A DNA stretch of 64,000 nucleotides from Vibrio sp. HI00D65 (GTDB taxonomy: Bacteria; Pseudomonadota; Gammaproteobacteria; Enterobacterales; Vibrionaceae): contig NZ_LWEH01000150.1 of NCBI RefSeq assembly GCF_001635455.1, positions 1 through 64,000 of the forward strand. The letters run 5' to 3'. Within the stretch, counting starts at the first letter, position 1. Every line of letters starts with the position of its first letter. Below are positions 56,601 through 63,956 of this stretch, one piece after another. A program made the translations under genes and the position numbers. The notes beneath the pieces are model-generated. The model was given only the letters and a program-made list of their open reading frames with translations. It was not told the DNA's origin and did no database searches.

Positions 56601-57200
56601 CAATGGCTAACGATAGAGTTCAGTACGGTGAAAGAGCTACCACGCTCGAACTTCTTCCAAGGGCCAGTGGTTGCAGACAACGATGACTTAACCTGTCTAG
56701 TGGATGCGGGCACTTACTTAGATAAGTTGGATGGTATTGCTATTAACTTGCAGGTGAGTATGGATATCTCTGGTGAAGAGGTGACCCCAGCTTACTTGAC
56801 GTACGGTGGTAACAACTACATGCGCAGTCGTACACCGGGCTCGTTAACCGATGGCGAGACGGGCATCAAAGATGAGTTGGTGTCGTACTCTACGCGCTTC
56901 TGGGATGTGTCGAATGGTAACTTCTTTGCTAAAGACAGCTATCGTCAGCAAATGAAGGCCAACATCATGACAGACGAAGAGAGTCAGTCGGCGTTTTTGA
57001 ACCCAACGTATGCCTTTAAAGAGAGAAGTGTTGCGGCTTCAGGTTGGAGGTTGTCCGTGAAGTTGGGTGACCGATATGGTGAGATAGTAGACCTTGAAGG
57101 TTTGGATGATATAGAGCTTATTATTAAGCACCGATACTACTCACGCAATGCAGAGACGTGTGGCGGAGGAGACTCAGGCCCACTGATCTTGCTAAGGTAA
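53700..57200 (+). CDS. Large exported coiled-coil protein, possible TcA-like partner
   Basis: 1166 aa with signal peptide (MKYTKRSLVGLFTLSIMQSGVAQA). Residues 35-225 are Cys-rich with several CPSG repeats (HTCPSGFDKQGMSC, SGCPSGYND, YCPSGYTKSGSTC, HCPSGSLNNGRC), probably disulfide-bonded knots. Residues about 300-900 are long amphipathic helices rich in Gln, Glu, Ala and Leu. The last 200 residues turn beta-rich (GIAINLQVSMDISGEEVTPAYL) and finish GWRLSVKLGDRYGEI ... LDDIELIIKHRYYSR. That ending recalls TcA toxin subunits, whose helical shaft is followed by a C-terminal beta sandwich, but it is half their size. It pairs divergently with the BC-like RHS gene. Relation to TcA is a hypothesis. 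Confidence 0.6.
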   Translation: MKYTKRSLVGLFTLSIMQSGVAQAANNTPYPLGEEFVYHTCPSGFDKQGMSCLKPASLKCDAGYGMSANKQSCTKTFTQNLRSGCPSGYNDIQDNRHPRLNGGTKAGFCKKKLVEHGQTVVERTGRAWMGRYQLKWNGSPVTLPAFRNGGINLSGSGGFYNVLDDWFYFHGMRAKYVHKAKISYCPSGYTKSGSTCKKTVTKPVVKHCPSGSLNNGRCVVSPLRHSPIEKTMAKLYPRYSNNAEQQNAAAFRYLDNMFTLDPKLGEIVSTMSSERLSQDFSTLWANAEKSTADNAIEVVEGFAALKPGLLYLKEILFDVYYDRAAAEFILANRSIDQARIDWVNDANVSVASLERSRQNAVDILQRSLNEYWSLIDNHPQAYATQLPHRDLQSARYLNGQGQHSPIFEGEALVVGYKDALLVYQMMNTLLEQQVHLSKLKAVYANTDTMQALAAEAQTLLNSVTSKATQLEQLLGSDAQVNAMLVTEQAKLNSLTMKLGSVIQWLKGEGNYLGLPDDFVLFLQGFKDKGNTVYDSFDAIKTLLKSSAYDVVPSAEKALQEAKNADKNYRYQRDQFRQTFANEQQALNNQLFKLLGCTVGQGDNLCASQTQAQRKGSLIAQQQQSIKAAKLGVERAQKARETIEGNITIEIERLEQEKQVHDAIDKIMVQFGQNELSLSQLLEAKRDGSSSGKAHVDISELLKQDDLDTLDDFVSEAGNVDLFEVQAALASLKEDLKDVSRDDAIKYTQTLAVLERATIRGLERGLLDVNSKARIKALMLELEAAEVDIAKSMSYLAYEVERLAGFTAEAERLIAQLGENQQQQADRYYANPVHYSVLTKEALNAELAFAELQEWMFYAVQALEYKWQEAFVVPDKGFNRASVFKIQTIPQLVEYFKALQRFDDIRNLRTSQEATDTLSVKKHIFGYVDKLRGKTMWYPALDGSGEMLTADEAFKAKLAQLTQRMGQDQWLTIEFSTVKELPRSNFFQGPVVADNDDLTCLVDAGTYLDKLDGIAINLQVSMDISGEEVTPAYLTYGGNNYMRSRTPGSLTDGETGIKDELVSYSTRFWDVSNGNFFAKDSYRQQMKANIMTDEESQSAFLNPTYAFKERSVAASGWRLSVKLGDRYGEIVDLEGLDDIELIIKHRYYSRNAETCGGGDSGPLILLR

Positions 57201-57208
57201 CCAACAAT

Positions 57209-57238
57209 AGAGCCTCATGATGTCATGAGGCTCTTTTA
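57209..57238 (+). terminator. Rho-independent terminator
   Basis: AGAGCCTCATGA / TCATGAGGCTCT, a perfect 12-bp stem followed by TTTT, just after the 1166-aa protein gene. Confidence 0.9.
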
Positions 57239-57255
57239 CTTTTCCATACCAGTGG

Positions 57256-57357
57256 TTATTCATTTCTTACTAATTTAGCAAGGTCGTTGATACACTTTTT
57301 TCCAAAACCTTCAGTTACTAAATTATTCTTCAACAGTCGGTAGAACTTCTGTAATTT
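57256..57357 (-). pseudogene. Short C-terminal-like coding fragment at the right island edge
   Basis: The minus strand reads KFYRLLKNNLVTEGFGKKC then INDLAKLVRNE to a stop at about 57258, without start codon, and overlaps the antisense of the ackA-end repeat. The ending weakly resembles the fragment at 44352-44539 (IPDLAKFAQR). It may be the tail of a lost gene. Confidence 0.25.
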
Positions 57358-57405
57358 AGCTTAAAACCAAATACTTAAAAGCGAGCCCAAGTGGATCGCT
57401 TTTTT
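57331..57405. repeat. Right copy of 75-bp ackA-end direct repeat; putative att site
   Basis: Matches 40879-40953 without gaps and with 8 differences, including the last codons and stop of ackA and its terminator hairpin, in which one arm base is changed (GGATCGC for GGCTCGC). No ackA coding sequence precedes it. Confidence 0.85.
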
Positions 57406-57464
57406 GTTTTACAGCTAGAGAGCAGGGGGGATTAAATCCAGCTACTTAGCATTCAGTAACTGCT

Positions 57465-58304
57465 TTATGTTTGTGTAACGAATCGCTCTGCTGCCTTAAG
57501 CCCCATTTGGTAACCGGCTTCAAGTTTGTCTTTATCTGTGGTTAATCTTCCGACAGCAAAACTATCGTCCGGCACGATAACCTTAATGGTGCAATCATCA
57601 GGTGGGCTCTCAATAAACTCTAAGGTTTGATTGTATTGCTCTGCACGCGTGATCATGGCCTCAGCCAGTTGCGGTGTCTCTTTCATCATGCGGCGTAATA
57701 GCCAAGGTGCTTTCGGTGGGCGCTTTTTGTAACCCTGCTTTTGCGAGAGGATCACCGTGATCTGTTTCGCTCCTTGCTTATAAGCTTCAATCACAGGAAT
57801 GGAATCGACCACACCACCATCTATCATCTTTCGACCGTTTACTCTCAGAGGCGTGCGGTAGGCCATAGGAACAGAGCAGGAAGCTTTGAGGAGTTCTTCT
57901 AGGTTATCTTTTTCACCCTGCGTGTAGAGTGGTTTTCCTGTTTCAACATCTGTGGTCACGACTTGAAAAGGGAGCGGTTGTTTACCGAAGGCTTCCATAT
58001 CGTATGGATAGTGCAGTGCGATATGATCCCAAAGCCAGTCGAGGTCAAGTAAGTGTCCACCTTTGGCAAACTTTTTGAAGTTAATAAACTCAGGTTGGCA
58101 TGAGTAGTCGGAAATAATGGTATAGGTTCGGCCGCGTTGGTTAGATAACCAAGAGGCTAAATTGGTTGATCCCGCAGAGACGCCGATGCAGAAATCAAAC
58201 GGGTTGTATTGGTGGTCGATAAAGCCATCTAGTACCCCAGCGGCAAAGATGCCACGCATTGCACCACCTTCAACAACTAGGGCATGTTTTGATTTTAGTG
58301 TCAT
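57465..58304 (-). CDS. Patatin-like phospholipase, RssA/YjjU type
   Basis: 279 aa. Serine-Asp dyad enzyme: oxyanion loop EGGAMRGIFAAG (about 12-23), nucleophile elbow GVSAGSTN with catalytic Ser near 45, and the Asp in MIDGGVVDSIPVIEA near 167. No signal peptide, so cytoplasmic acyl hydrolase. The C-terminal part (RRMMKETPQLAEAMITRA) fits the YjjU-like subgroup. It is the first core gene to the right of the island. Confidence 0.9.
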   Translation of the reverse strand: MTLKSKHALVVEGGAMRGIFAAGVLDGFIDHQYNPFDFCIGVSAGSTNLASWLSNQRGRTYTIISDYSCQPEFINFKKFAKGGHLLDLDWLWDHIALHYPYDMEAFGKQPLPFQVVTTDVETGKPLYTQGEKDNLEELLKASCSVPMAYRTPLRVNGRKMIDGGVVDSIPVIEAYKQGAKQITVILSQKQGYKKRPPKAPWLLRRMMKETPQLAEAMITRAEQYNQTLEFIESPPDDCTIKVIVPDDSFAVGRLTTDKDKLEAGYQMGLKAAERFVTQT

Positions 58305-58392
58305 TTGATTATGGGCTCCCTAATTCTAATAGATGCATATCTTTTCAACTGTTATTAATACTTGATAAATGGTCGGATGTGTAGGTTAACCT

Positions 58393-58953
58393 CTATTTTT
58401 CAGGGTAGTGGATGACGTTATGGAACACCGCATTGTCTTTACCGAGGTTTTTATATCCGTGCTTCTGGTTAGCATTAAAGCGAACCGCTTGCCCTGCCTG
58501 TAATGTTTGCCATTCACCATCATAAAGCACGGCCATCACTCCTGAGATACATAATATATGCTCGGTAACGCCAGTATTATGCGGGTCGGATTCATGCTGA
58601 TAGCCAGGTGCGAGGGTTAGCTCGAAGATCTCAAACCCTAATGCTTCTTCAAAAGGAAATAACAAACTGACGAAGAAACCAACGTTATACTCCTCACGCC
58701 TTAGCTCGTTTGCATCTCTGAATAAACTCGTCAGTTCATTGTTCGAACTTTCTGCTATGAAACTGGAAAATGACACTTCAAACCCAGATGCGATCTGCCA
58801 GAGCTTAGCGACGGTGGGACTGGATTCCCCACGTTCAATTTGACCTAACATTGCTTTACTTACGCCTGTCGCTTTTGCTGCTTTATCTAGGCTCCAGCCC
58901 TTTTCTTGGCGCAGGCGTTTCAAATTTTTACCGATTTTAATTTCTTTTTGCAT
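58393..58953 (-). CDS. XRE-family regulator with cupin domain, SutR/YdcN-like
   Basis: 186 aa. N-terminal XRE helix-turn-helix (NLKRLRQEKGWSLDKAAKATG, then VSKAMLGQIERGESSPTVAKL), C-terminal cupin (about 110-180: LTLAPGYQHESDPHNTGVTEHIL and AGQAVRFNANQKHGYKNLG). In E. coli the same arrangement, sutR(ydcN) divergent from ydcO, exists and SutR controls sulfur-utilisation genes. It very likely regulates the divergent BenE-type transporter and itself through the palindromes in between. Confidence 0.88.
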   Translation of the reverse strand: MQKEIKIGKNLKRLRQEKGWSLDKAAKATGVSKAMLGQIERGESSPTVAKLWQIASGFEVSFSSFIAESSNNELTSLFRDANELRREEYNVGFFVSLLFPFEEALGFEIFELTLAPGYQHESDPHNTGVTEHILCISGVMAVLYDGEWQTLQAGQAVRFNANQKHGYKNLGKDNAVFHNVIHYPEK

Positions 58954-58984
58954 ACTTTTTCTACAAGATTTTTTCTATAAATAG

Positions 58985-59006
58985 CTTGTGCGTTATAGCG
59001 CACAAG
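58985..59006. promoter_or_regulatory. Palindromic operator 1 for the XRE-cupin regulator
   Basis: CTTGTGCG / CGCACAAG arms around TTATAG, between the divergent regulator and transporter genes. Confidence 0.6.
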
Positions 59007-59024
59007 TGCTAGGTTTAGCTTATG

Positions 59025-59039
59025 GACGTTATAACGCAC
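59025..59039. promoter_or_regulatory. Palindromic operator 2
   Basis: GACGTTATAACGCAC, sharing the GTTATAnCGCAC core with operator 1; the two centres are about 37 bp apart. It lies close before the transporter start. Confidence 0.55.
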
Positions 59040-59055
59040 ATAGGAATGAAATAAC

Positions 59056-60243
59056 ATGACTAAGCTAAAATTTTCCCACGTCAGTACTGGGTTTATTGCT
59101 GTATTTATTGGGTATGCAAGCGCTGCAGCGATTATTTACCAGGCTGCGATGAGTGCCGGAGCAACTCAAGAGCAGGTTGCGTCATGGTTCTGGGCGTTGG
59201 GAATTGGTATGGGGGCAACCACGATATTGCTCTCTTTGTGCTACAAGAAACCGGTCGTGACGGCTTGGTCGACACCAGGAGCAGCACTGTTAATTACTTC
59301 ACTTGAAGGTCTGACGATGAGTCAGGCGGTTGCTGTATTCCTGTTTAGTTCGTTGTTGATCACGCTAGTAGGCATGGCTGGGATATTTGAAAGGGTACTG
59401 AAACAGATCCCAACATCGATTGCATCGGCCATGCTGGCGGGGATTTTATTGCAGTTCGGTTTGGGCTTGTTTGCGTCGTTAATGGAAGAAGTTCAGATAG
59501 TGGCGGCCATGCTTGCCGTTTTTGTTTTGGCGAAATCGAGATTAGGAAACTTACTCATCCCAAGCATTTTCGTCATTGCTTTGGTGATGTGCGTTGGTTA
59601 TGGCAAGCTCGATGTCAGTCAAGTCACGCTGGAGTTAACTACACCGGTATTCATCATGCCTGATTTCGAGTTCTTTTCTTTGCTTAGTGTTGGTATTCCG
59701 CTGTTCATCGTGACCATGGCTTCGCAGAACTTACCGGGGTTTGCTGTACTTAAAGCAAACGGATATCAGGTAGATTCATCGAAGATCATCACTACCACAG
59801 GTGTGACAGGGTTACTATTAGCGCCGCTCGGAGGCTTCGCGTATAACCTTGCGGCAATCACCGGAGCGATCTGTATGGGCCCTAATGCCGATGAGGACCC
59901 TAAAACACGTTATATGGCAGGCATTTCGATGGGCGTGTTCTATTTATTAGCTGGCGTGATGGGGATGTCATTTGTGTCTTTATTTAGCGCAGTTCCTTCA
60001 GCGGTAGTCATCGCTGTTGCGGGGTTAGCGGTGATGCCCACATTGATGAACTGCTTAGCGGTTTCTATGACAGACAACCACTACAGAGAGCCTGCGTTGT
60101 TTACGTTCTTATTTACAGCTTCTGGTACGAATTTATTGGGCATCGGAAGTGCATTTTGGGGGCTTTGTATCGGATTACTTTGTTGCTGGTTACACAATTA
60201 TAAAATCAGAACGAATGAGGAAAATAGAGCTTCACAAGCTTAG
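59056..60243 (+). CDS. BenE-family transporter, YdcO-like
   Basis: 395-aa inner-membrane protein with about 11-12 hydrophobic helices spread evenly over the length. It matches the benzoate/H+ symporter (BenE/YdcO) family: AWSTPGAALLITSLEG, the amphipathic PTSIASAMLAGILLQFGLG, and SQNLPGFAVLKANGYQ. The true substrate is unknown; YdcO in E. coli belongs to the SutR regulon. ATG follows AGGAATG. Regulated probably by the divergent XRE-cupin protein. Confidence 0.88.
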   Translation: MTKLKFSHVSTGFIAVFIGYASAAAIIYQAAMSAGATQEQVASWFWALGIGMGATTILLSLCYKKPVVTAWSTPGAALLITSLEGLTMSQAVAVFLFSSLLITLVGMAGIFERVLKQIPTSIASAMLAGILLQFGLGLFASLMEEVQIVAAMLAVFVLAKSRLGNLLIPSIFVIALVMCVGYGKLDVSQVTLELTTPVFIMPDFEFFSLLSVGIPLFIVTMASQNLPGFAVLKANGYQVDSSKIITTTGVTGLLLAPLGGFAYNLAAITGAICMGPNADEDPKTRYMAGISMGVFYLLAGVMGMSFVSLFSAVPSAVVIAVAGLAVMPTLMNCLAVSMTDNHYREPALFTFLFTASGTNLLGIGSAFWGLCIGLLCCWLHNYKIRTNEENRASQA

Positions 60244-60248
60244 TCTTA

Positions 60249-60542
60249 ATGATGCTGCTTGATGAGCCAACCACCTATTTAGATATGTCGCATCAAGTGG
60301 AACTAATGAACTTGATGCAACAGATGAACGCCAAAGGCAAAACGGTGGTAGTGGTACTGCACGATCTAAATCAAGCGTGTCGTTACTGCGATCATTTGGT
60401 GGTGTTAGAACAGGGTAGTGTTGTGGCAGAAGGCTCGCCCGACGAGGTGATGACAGAGGCGTTACTTGATAATGTGTTTGACCTAAATGCGAAAGTATTC
60501 CGCGATCCGATCTCAAATACGCCGATGTGTGTAGCGATTTAG
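60249..60542 (+). pseudogene. ABC transporter ATPase, C-terminal remnant (siderophore type)
   Basis: 97 codons beginning directly at Walker B (MMLLDEPTTYLDMSHQVELM) and continuing with the H-loop (VVVLHDLNQACRYCDHLVVL) and the tail GSVVAEGSPDEVMTEALLDNVF. This is the last third of a FecE/FepC-like iron-siderophore ATPase of about 255 residues. Walker A and the signature motif are missing. It starts five bases after the transporter stop, so a deletion fused the remnant to its present place. Confidence 0.8.
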
Positions 60543-60671
60543 GTAGTGATTGTGTGAAGCAATTATTGACCGACAGCTAGCTATCCACTCATTCGGAGTT
60601 GTGATTGAGATAGTATTTTGCTACAAAACGCGCATAATCTCGCTATACAACATTTAAAGAAGATATTACCT

Positions 60672-61052
60672 ATGACTACGTTTCAATACTACTTTCACCA
60701 ACTGCCTTGTTTTGACTGCAAAAAAACGACAGTAAGCACAGATCTTGGTTGGTTAACGCCAGCGATGAAAGAGGTGGTTTTAGCGCAACTGACTGAAACA
60801 CTAGCACAAGGTGAGATTACCCCAGACCTTACTGCGAACGTTGTTTGCACTAAAGAAGAAGCTCGCGAGTACTTGCTGTTGAACTTCTTTGGTTATTCAG
60901 AAGAAGAGCTTGAAGGCGAAATCGAGGCGGATGATGAGCAAGAAGTCGCTGACGAGATCGCAGAGCTGCTTGAGGACGGTAAAGACACAATTGAGTTCGA
61001 ACATGAAGTAGCGCTTCAGTGTTGTGCTGATTGCGATATCATCGAAGAGTAA
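60672..61052 (+). CDS. Acidic protein of 126 aa with Cys pairs, unknown function
   Basis: Starts at ATG 60672 (MTTFQYYFHQLPCFDC); an 18-codon longer frame is possible but less likely. CFDC at 13-16 and CCADC near 120 could bind metal. The middle is strongly acidic (EEELEGEIEADDEQEVADEI). Soluble, cytoplasmic. No family recognised. Followed by a strong terminator. Confidence 0.7.
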   Translation: MTTFQYYFHQLPCFDCKKTTVSTDLGWLTPAMKEVVLAQLTETLAQGEITPDLTANVVCTKEEAREYLLLNFFGYSEEELEGEIEADDEQEVADEIAELLEDGKDTIEFEHEVALQCCADCDIIEE

Positions 61053-61111
61053 CTAAGTACCTTCTAAAGTAAGCGAATCGGTTTGTCATGGTCAGTGATA
61101 AGTCATTCGCA

Positions 61112-61150
61112 AAAGGCGCTCGTGAACAATGGTTCGCTAGCGCCTTTTTT
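61112..61150. terminator. Terminator
   Basis: AAAAGGCGCT / AGCGCCTTTT hairpin with long paired stem and T run; it also serves the converging LysR gene. Confidence 0.85.
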
Positions 61151-61173
61151 GTATCCAGTTTTGAAATCCAGCA

Positions 61174-62106
61174 CTAAGATGCTTTGCTGTTGATGGCACC
61201 TTGTTTATTTAGCTGGGAAAGGATCTCTGTCGTTTTCTCACGGAATAAATCTCTTAGTAGACGAACAGTTGGCGTGATGGATTGACGGCTTGGGCATACC
61301 AACCACAGCTCTGTTGGTGTCGGCTCATAGTTGGGCATGATCTTGACCACATCGCCAGACAGCAAATGACTCGACATATCCAAACAAGACTTTATCGCGA
61401 TGCCTTTTCCTGCAACACACCATCGCCTAACTAGGTCAGCGTCATTGGATGCACGATTTCCTTTGAGCTTTACTTTGTGGTTTTGGGTTCCGTCGCTAAA
61501 TACCCACTCGTCCTGCAACATGTCATGAAGTTGATACAGCAGTCCGTTGTGCTCGGCCAAATCACTTGGATGGTCTGGGCGGCCTTTTTCTGCGAGATAC
61601 TCAGGTGAAGCACATAAGATTCTCGGCACATCACAAATTTTGAAGCCATACATATTGGCATCAGTCGGTGAACCATAACGCAGCGCCATATCCACAGAAT
61701 CACGATAAAAATCGATGTTACTATCGCTGATGCTCGTTCGAAGTGTCGCTTGAGGGTAATCAAATAGAAACTCATCTAGCCAAGGTATGACGAGGTTTCG
61801 GCCTAAATCAGACGCAAGCGCGATTCGAATTTCGCCATCAATGACACCAAGCTCCTCGCGCATATTGAGTTTCGCTTGGTCCAGCATTTTCAACGCTTGT
61901 TCGCAATCTGGTAAATATCGTTCTCCAGCGGGAGAGAGGCGAAGATGACGAGTGGTTCTTACGAAAAGCTCTGCGCCGAGTGCCGCTTCAACGCGTTTCA
62001 CCGCCGCACTTGCCGTTGCTGTGCGCATGTCTAGGTTAGTGGCGGCTGCTGTGATACTGCGAAACTCCGCAACCTTTAAAATTACTTGTAAGTCTTCAAG
62101 AAGCAT
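61174..62106 (-). CDS. LysR-family transcriptional regulator
   Basis: 310 aa from ATG 62106 (MLLEDLQVILKVAEFRSITA), preceded by CAGGGAA; the open frame reaches 62217 but the extra 37 residues do not fit. N-terminal winged HTH (ITAAATNLDMRTATASAAVKRVEAALGAELFVRTTRHL), then the substrate-binding domain (90-300). It is divergent from the alcohol dehydrogenase-like gene, 200 bases away, which it probably regulates. Confidence 0.92.
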   Translation of the reverse strand: MLLEDLQVILKVAEFRSITAAATNLDMRTATASAAVKRVEAALGAELFVRTTRHLRLSPAGERYLPDCEQALKMLDQAKLNMREELGVIDGEIRIALASDLGRNLVIPWLDEFLFDYPQATLRTSISDSNIDFYRDSVDMALRYGSPTDANMYGFKICDVPRILCASPEYLAEKGRPDHPSDLAEHNGLLYQLHDMLQDEWVFSDGTQNHKVKLKGNRASNDADLVRRWCVAGKGIAIKSCLDMSSHLLSGDVVKIMPNYEPTPTELWLVCPSRQSITPTVRLLRDLFREKTTEILSQLNKQGAINSKAS

Positions 62107-62306
62107 TTCATTTCCCTGTTCTGAGCCAAGAATCGGTTGCTCTGTTTGCCATAAGATTGGGCATTTTACTGTGGTTAATCTTAGTATTTTTCTTGCATAC
62201 GCACACGTTATTATCAAAAATAATTTGATAATAATTCAAACATTAGGCTGTTTATCTAAAGTGAGAAATCTCTAAGATTCAATTATCGAATTTAAGGAGA
62301 AGCATC

Positions 62307-63332
62307 ATGTCACTACCATCTACAATGAAAGCCATCGGATTTACTCAGTCGCTAGCGATTACAGAACCCGAAAGCCTGTTTGAATTTGAAACGAGCCTGC
62401 CGGAATTAAAAGAGAATGACTTACTGGTAAAAGTGAGTGCGACTTCTATCAACCCTGCAGATGCGAAAATCCGTATTCGCAACGCAAAAGATAAGACAAT
62501 TGAGCAACCAAAAGTGTTGGGCTACGACGCTGTTGGGGAAGTGGTTGGCAAAGGCACAAACGTTGAAGGCTTCGAGTTAGGCGATCGTGTTTACTATGCG
62601 GGTGACGTAACACGCATGGGCGCTAACGCAGAATACCAAGCCGTTGACTATCGTATCACAGCTAAAGCGCCACAAAGCTTAACGGATGAAGCCGCGGTTG
62701 TTATGCCGCTTGCAACGCTTACTGCATGGGAAGCGTTATTTGATCGTCTGCGTGTTCGTCCTGAAGAGAAAAAATCTATCCTGATCATTGGCGGTGCTGG
62801 TGGTGTTGGTTCAATTACAATTCAGCTTGCGAAGCAATTAACCAACCTTAACGTTATTGCGACAGCGTCAAGACCTGAAACCGAGCAGTGGGTAAGAGAC
62901 ATGGGGGCAGACCACGTAGTGAACCACCGTAACTTGGTTGAATCAGTACGAGAGCAAGGTATCCAGTATGTGGATTACATCTTTAATGTTGCAGATACAA
63001 AAGGTCACTGGGATGCGATGGTAGAGTTGATTGCGCCGCAAGGCATGATCAGTTCGATTGTTGAGTTTGATAGTGAGATTGACCTGTCGGCACTACAAGG
63101 TAAGTCAGTAGGCTTCATTTGGGAGTTGATGTTTACTCGTTCGCTGTTCAACACCGACGATATTCAGAAGCAGCAAGACATCTTGTTCCAAACGGCGAAC
63201 TTGATTGATGCGGGGCGTATCAAATCTACGCTAACCACAACACTGAATGGTTTGAGTTCTGGTACGCTGAAAGAGGCACACCGACGTATTGAAAGCAGCG
63301 CATCGATTGGTAAAACAGCCATCAAATACTAA
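62307..63332 (+). CDS. Zinc-type alcohol dehydrogenase-like / quinone oxidoreductase
   Basis: 341 aa, medium-chain dehydrogenase superfamily. GroES-like N-terminal domain (LLVKVSATSINPADAKIR, GYDAVGEVVGKG), then the NADPH Rossmann motif (ILIIGGAGGVGSITIQLAKQL near 153). Classical zinc ligands are absent, as in zinc-free quinone-reductase-like members. ATG preceded by AAGGAG. Possibly controlled by the divergent LysR regulator in a stress or quinone-detoxification role (inference). Confidence 0.9.
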   Translation: MSLPSTMKAIGFTQSLAITEPESLFEFETSLPELKENDLLVKVSATSINPADAKIRIRNAKDKTIEQPKVLGYDAVGEVVGKGTNVEGFELGDRVYYAGDVTRMGANAEYQAVDYRITAKAPQSLTDEAAVVMPLATLTAWEALFDRLRVRPEEKKSILIIGGAGGVGSITIQLAKQLTNLNVIATASRPETEQWVRDMGADHVVNHRNLVESVREQGIQYVDYIFNVADTKGHWDAMVELIAPQGMISSIVEFDSEIDLSALQGKSVGFIWELMFTRSLFNTDDIQKQQDILFQTANLIDAGRIKSTLTTTLNGLSSGTLKEAHRRIESSASIGKTAIKY

Positions 63333-63402
63333 GTGTTAATGACCTAGAATATAGGCGTTTGAACCCTTGAGCATTCGATGAGTTTTAACGCTTGAATAGA
63401 AG

Positions 63403-63443
63403 AGCCCCAGACATTGTTTGCAAAGCGACCGGTGTCTGGGGCT
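63403..63443. terminator. Terminator
   Basis: Perfect 11-bp stem AGCCCCAGACA / TGTCTGGGGCT with a 19-base loop, between converging genes; no long T run. Confidence 0.65.
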
Positions 63444-63467
63444 TCGTTCATCTGTGCTCTCTTCAAT

Positions 63468-63956
63468 TTATTGGGATGATTTGAATTGAATCTGAATCAG
63501 TTTTAACTCAAAGGGTGAGGTCTGCTTGTCTGCAATCAAAAAACCGACCTGTTTGATGTTTTGAGCTTTGAGTTCTGGTGCATTGTTGAGTAATCGACCT
63601 CTAAATACGGCTTGAAAGTCCTCTAGTCTGAACACCTTCTTGAGCTGCTCACCTTTGCTGGTCTCAAAGCTATGCTTATAGTTGGTTCGCTGTCCGTCTT
63701 TCCATGTGGTGAACCTTAACTGGTAGGTGCGTCCGTCACCAACGAAAGCCAACTCTACGTTATTCACCGCGTGATTTAACGATTCAAGGGAGCGATTTAT
63801 TGAGCTGAATCCACCATTGTTCTCTAATGATAGTTCACCTTTAAATAGGCTATGCTCGCCATCATAAACGAGCCCACCTATTGAAATGCCACCCATTACA
63901 TTGTCGTTGATCGCAGACCATTGCTGGTGTTCGCTCGCTTGCGTGAAATCAATCAT
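63468..63956 (-). CDS. CIA30-domain protein
   Basis: 162 aa from ATG 63956 (AGGAATAGAG just upstream); an open frame reaches 63992 but lacks a ribosome site. It begins MIDFTQASEHQQWSAINDNV then MGGISIGGLVYDG, the hallmark of the CIA30 (complex I intermediate-associated protein 30) family, a galactose-binding-like beta sandwich. Further motif: SLENNGGFSSINRSL. Eukaryotic members help complex I assembly; the bacterial role is unknown. No signal peptide. Confidence 0.88.
   Translation of the reverse strand: MIDFTQASEHQQWSAINDNVMGGISIGGLVYDGEHSLFKGELSLENNGGFSSINRSLESLNHAVNNVELAFVGDGRTYQLRFTTWKDGQRTNYKHSFETSKGEQLKKVFRLEDFQAVFRGRLLNNAPELKAQNIKQVGFLIADKQTSPFELKLIQIQFKSSQ

Larger units (their letters stand above)
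40956..57405. mobile_element. Putative genomic island inserted at the ackA 3' end
   Basis: 16.4 kb between the two copies of the ackA-end repeat. It contains two IS5-type fragments, an exported GDSL esterase, an RHS/SpvB polymorphic-toxin locus with immunity-like genes, and a large coiled-coil exported protein. No integrase gene was found inside. Genes on both sides are ordinary core genes. The boundaries rest on the repeat alone; the right end might be the edge of an older, decayed element. Confidence 0.65.

Noticed and set aside
40956..57405. Prophage
   Set aside because: No capsid, tail, terminase or lysis genes; the RHS, GDSL and coiled-coil proteins all carry Sec signals and are not phage-like.
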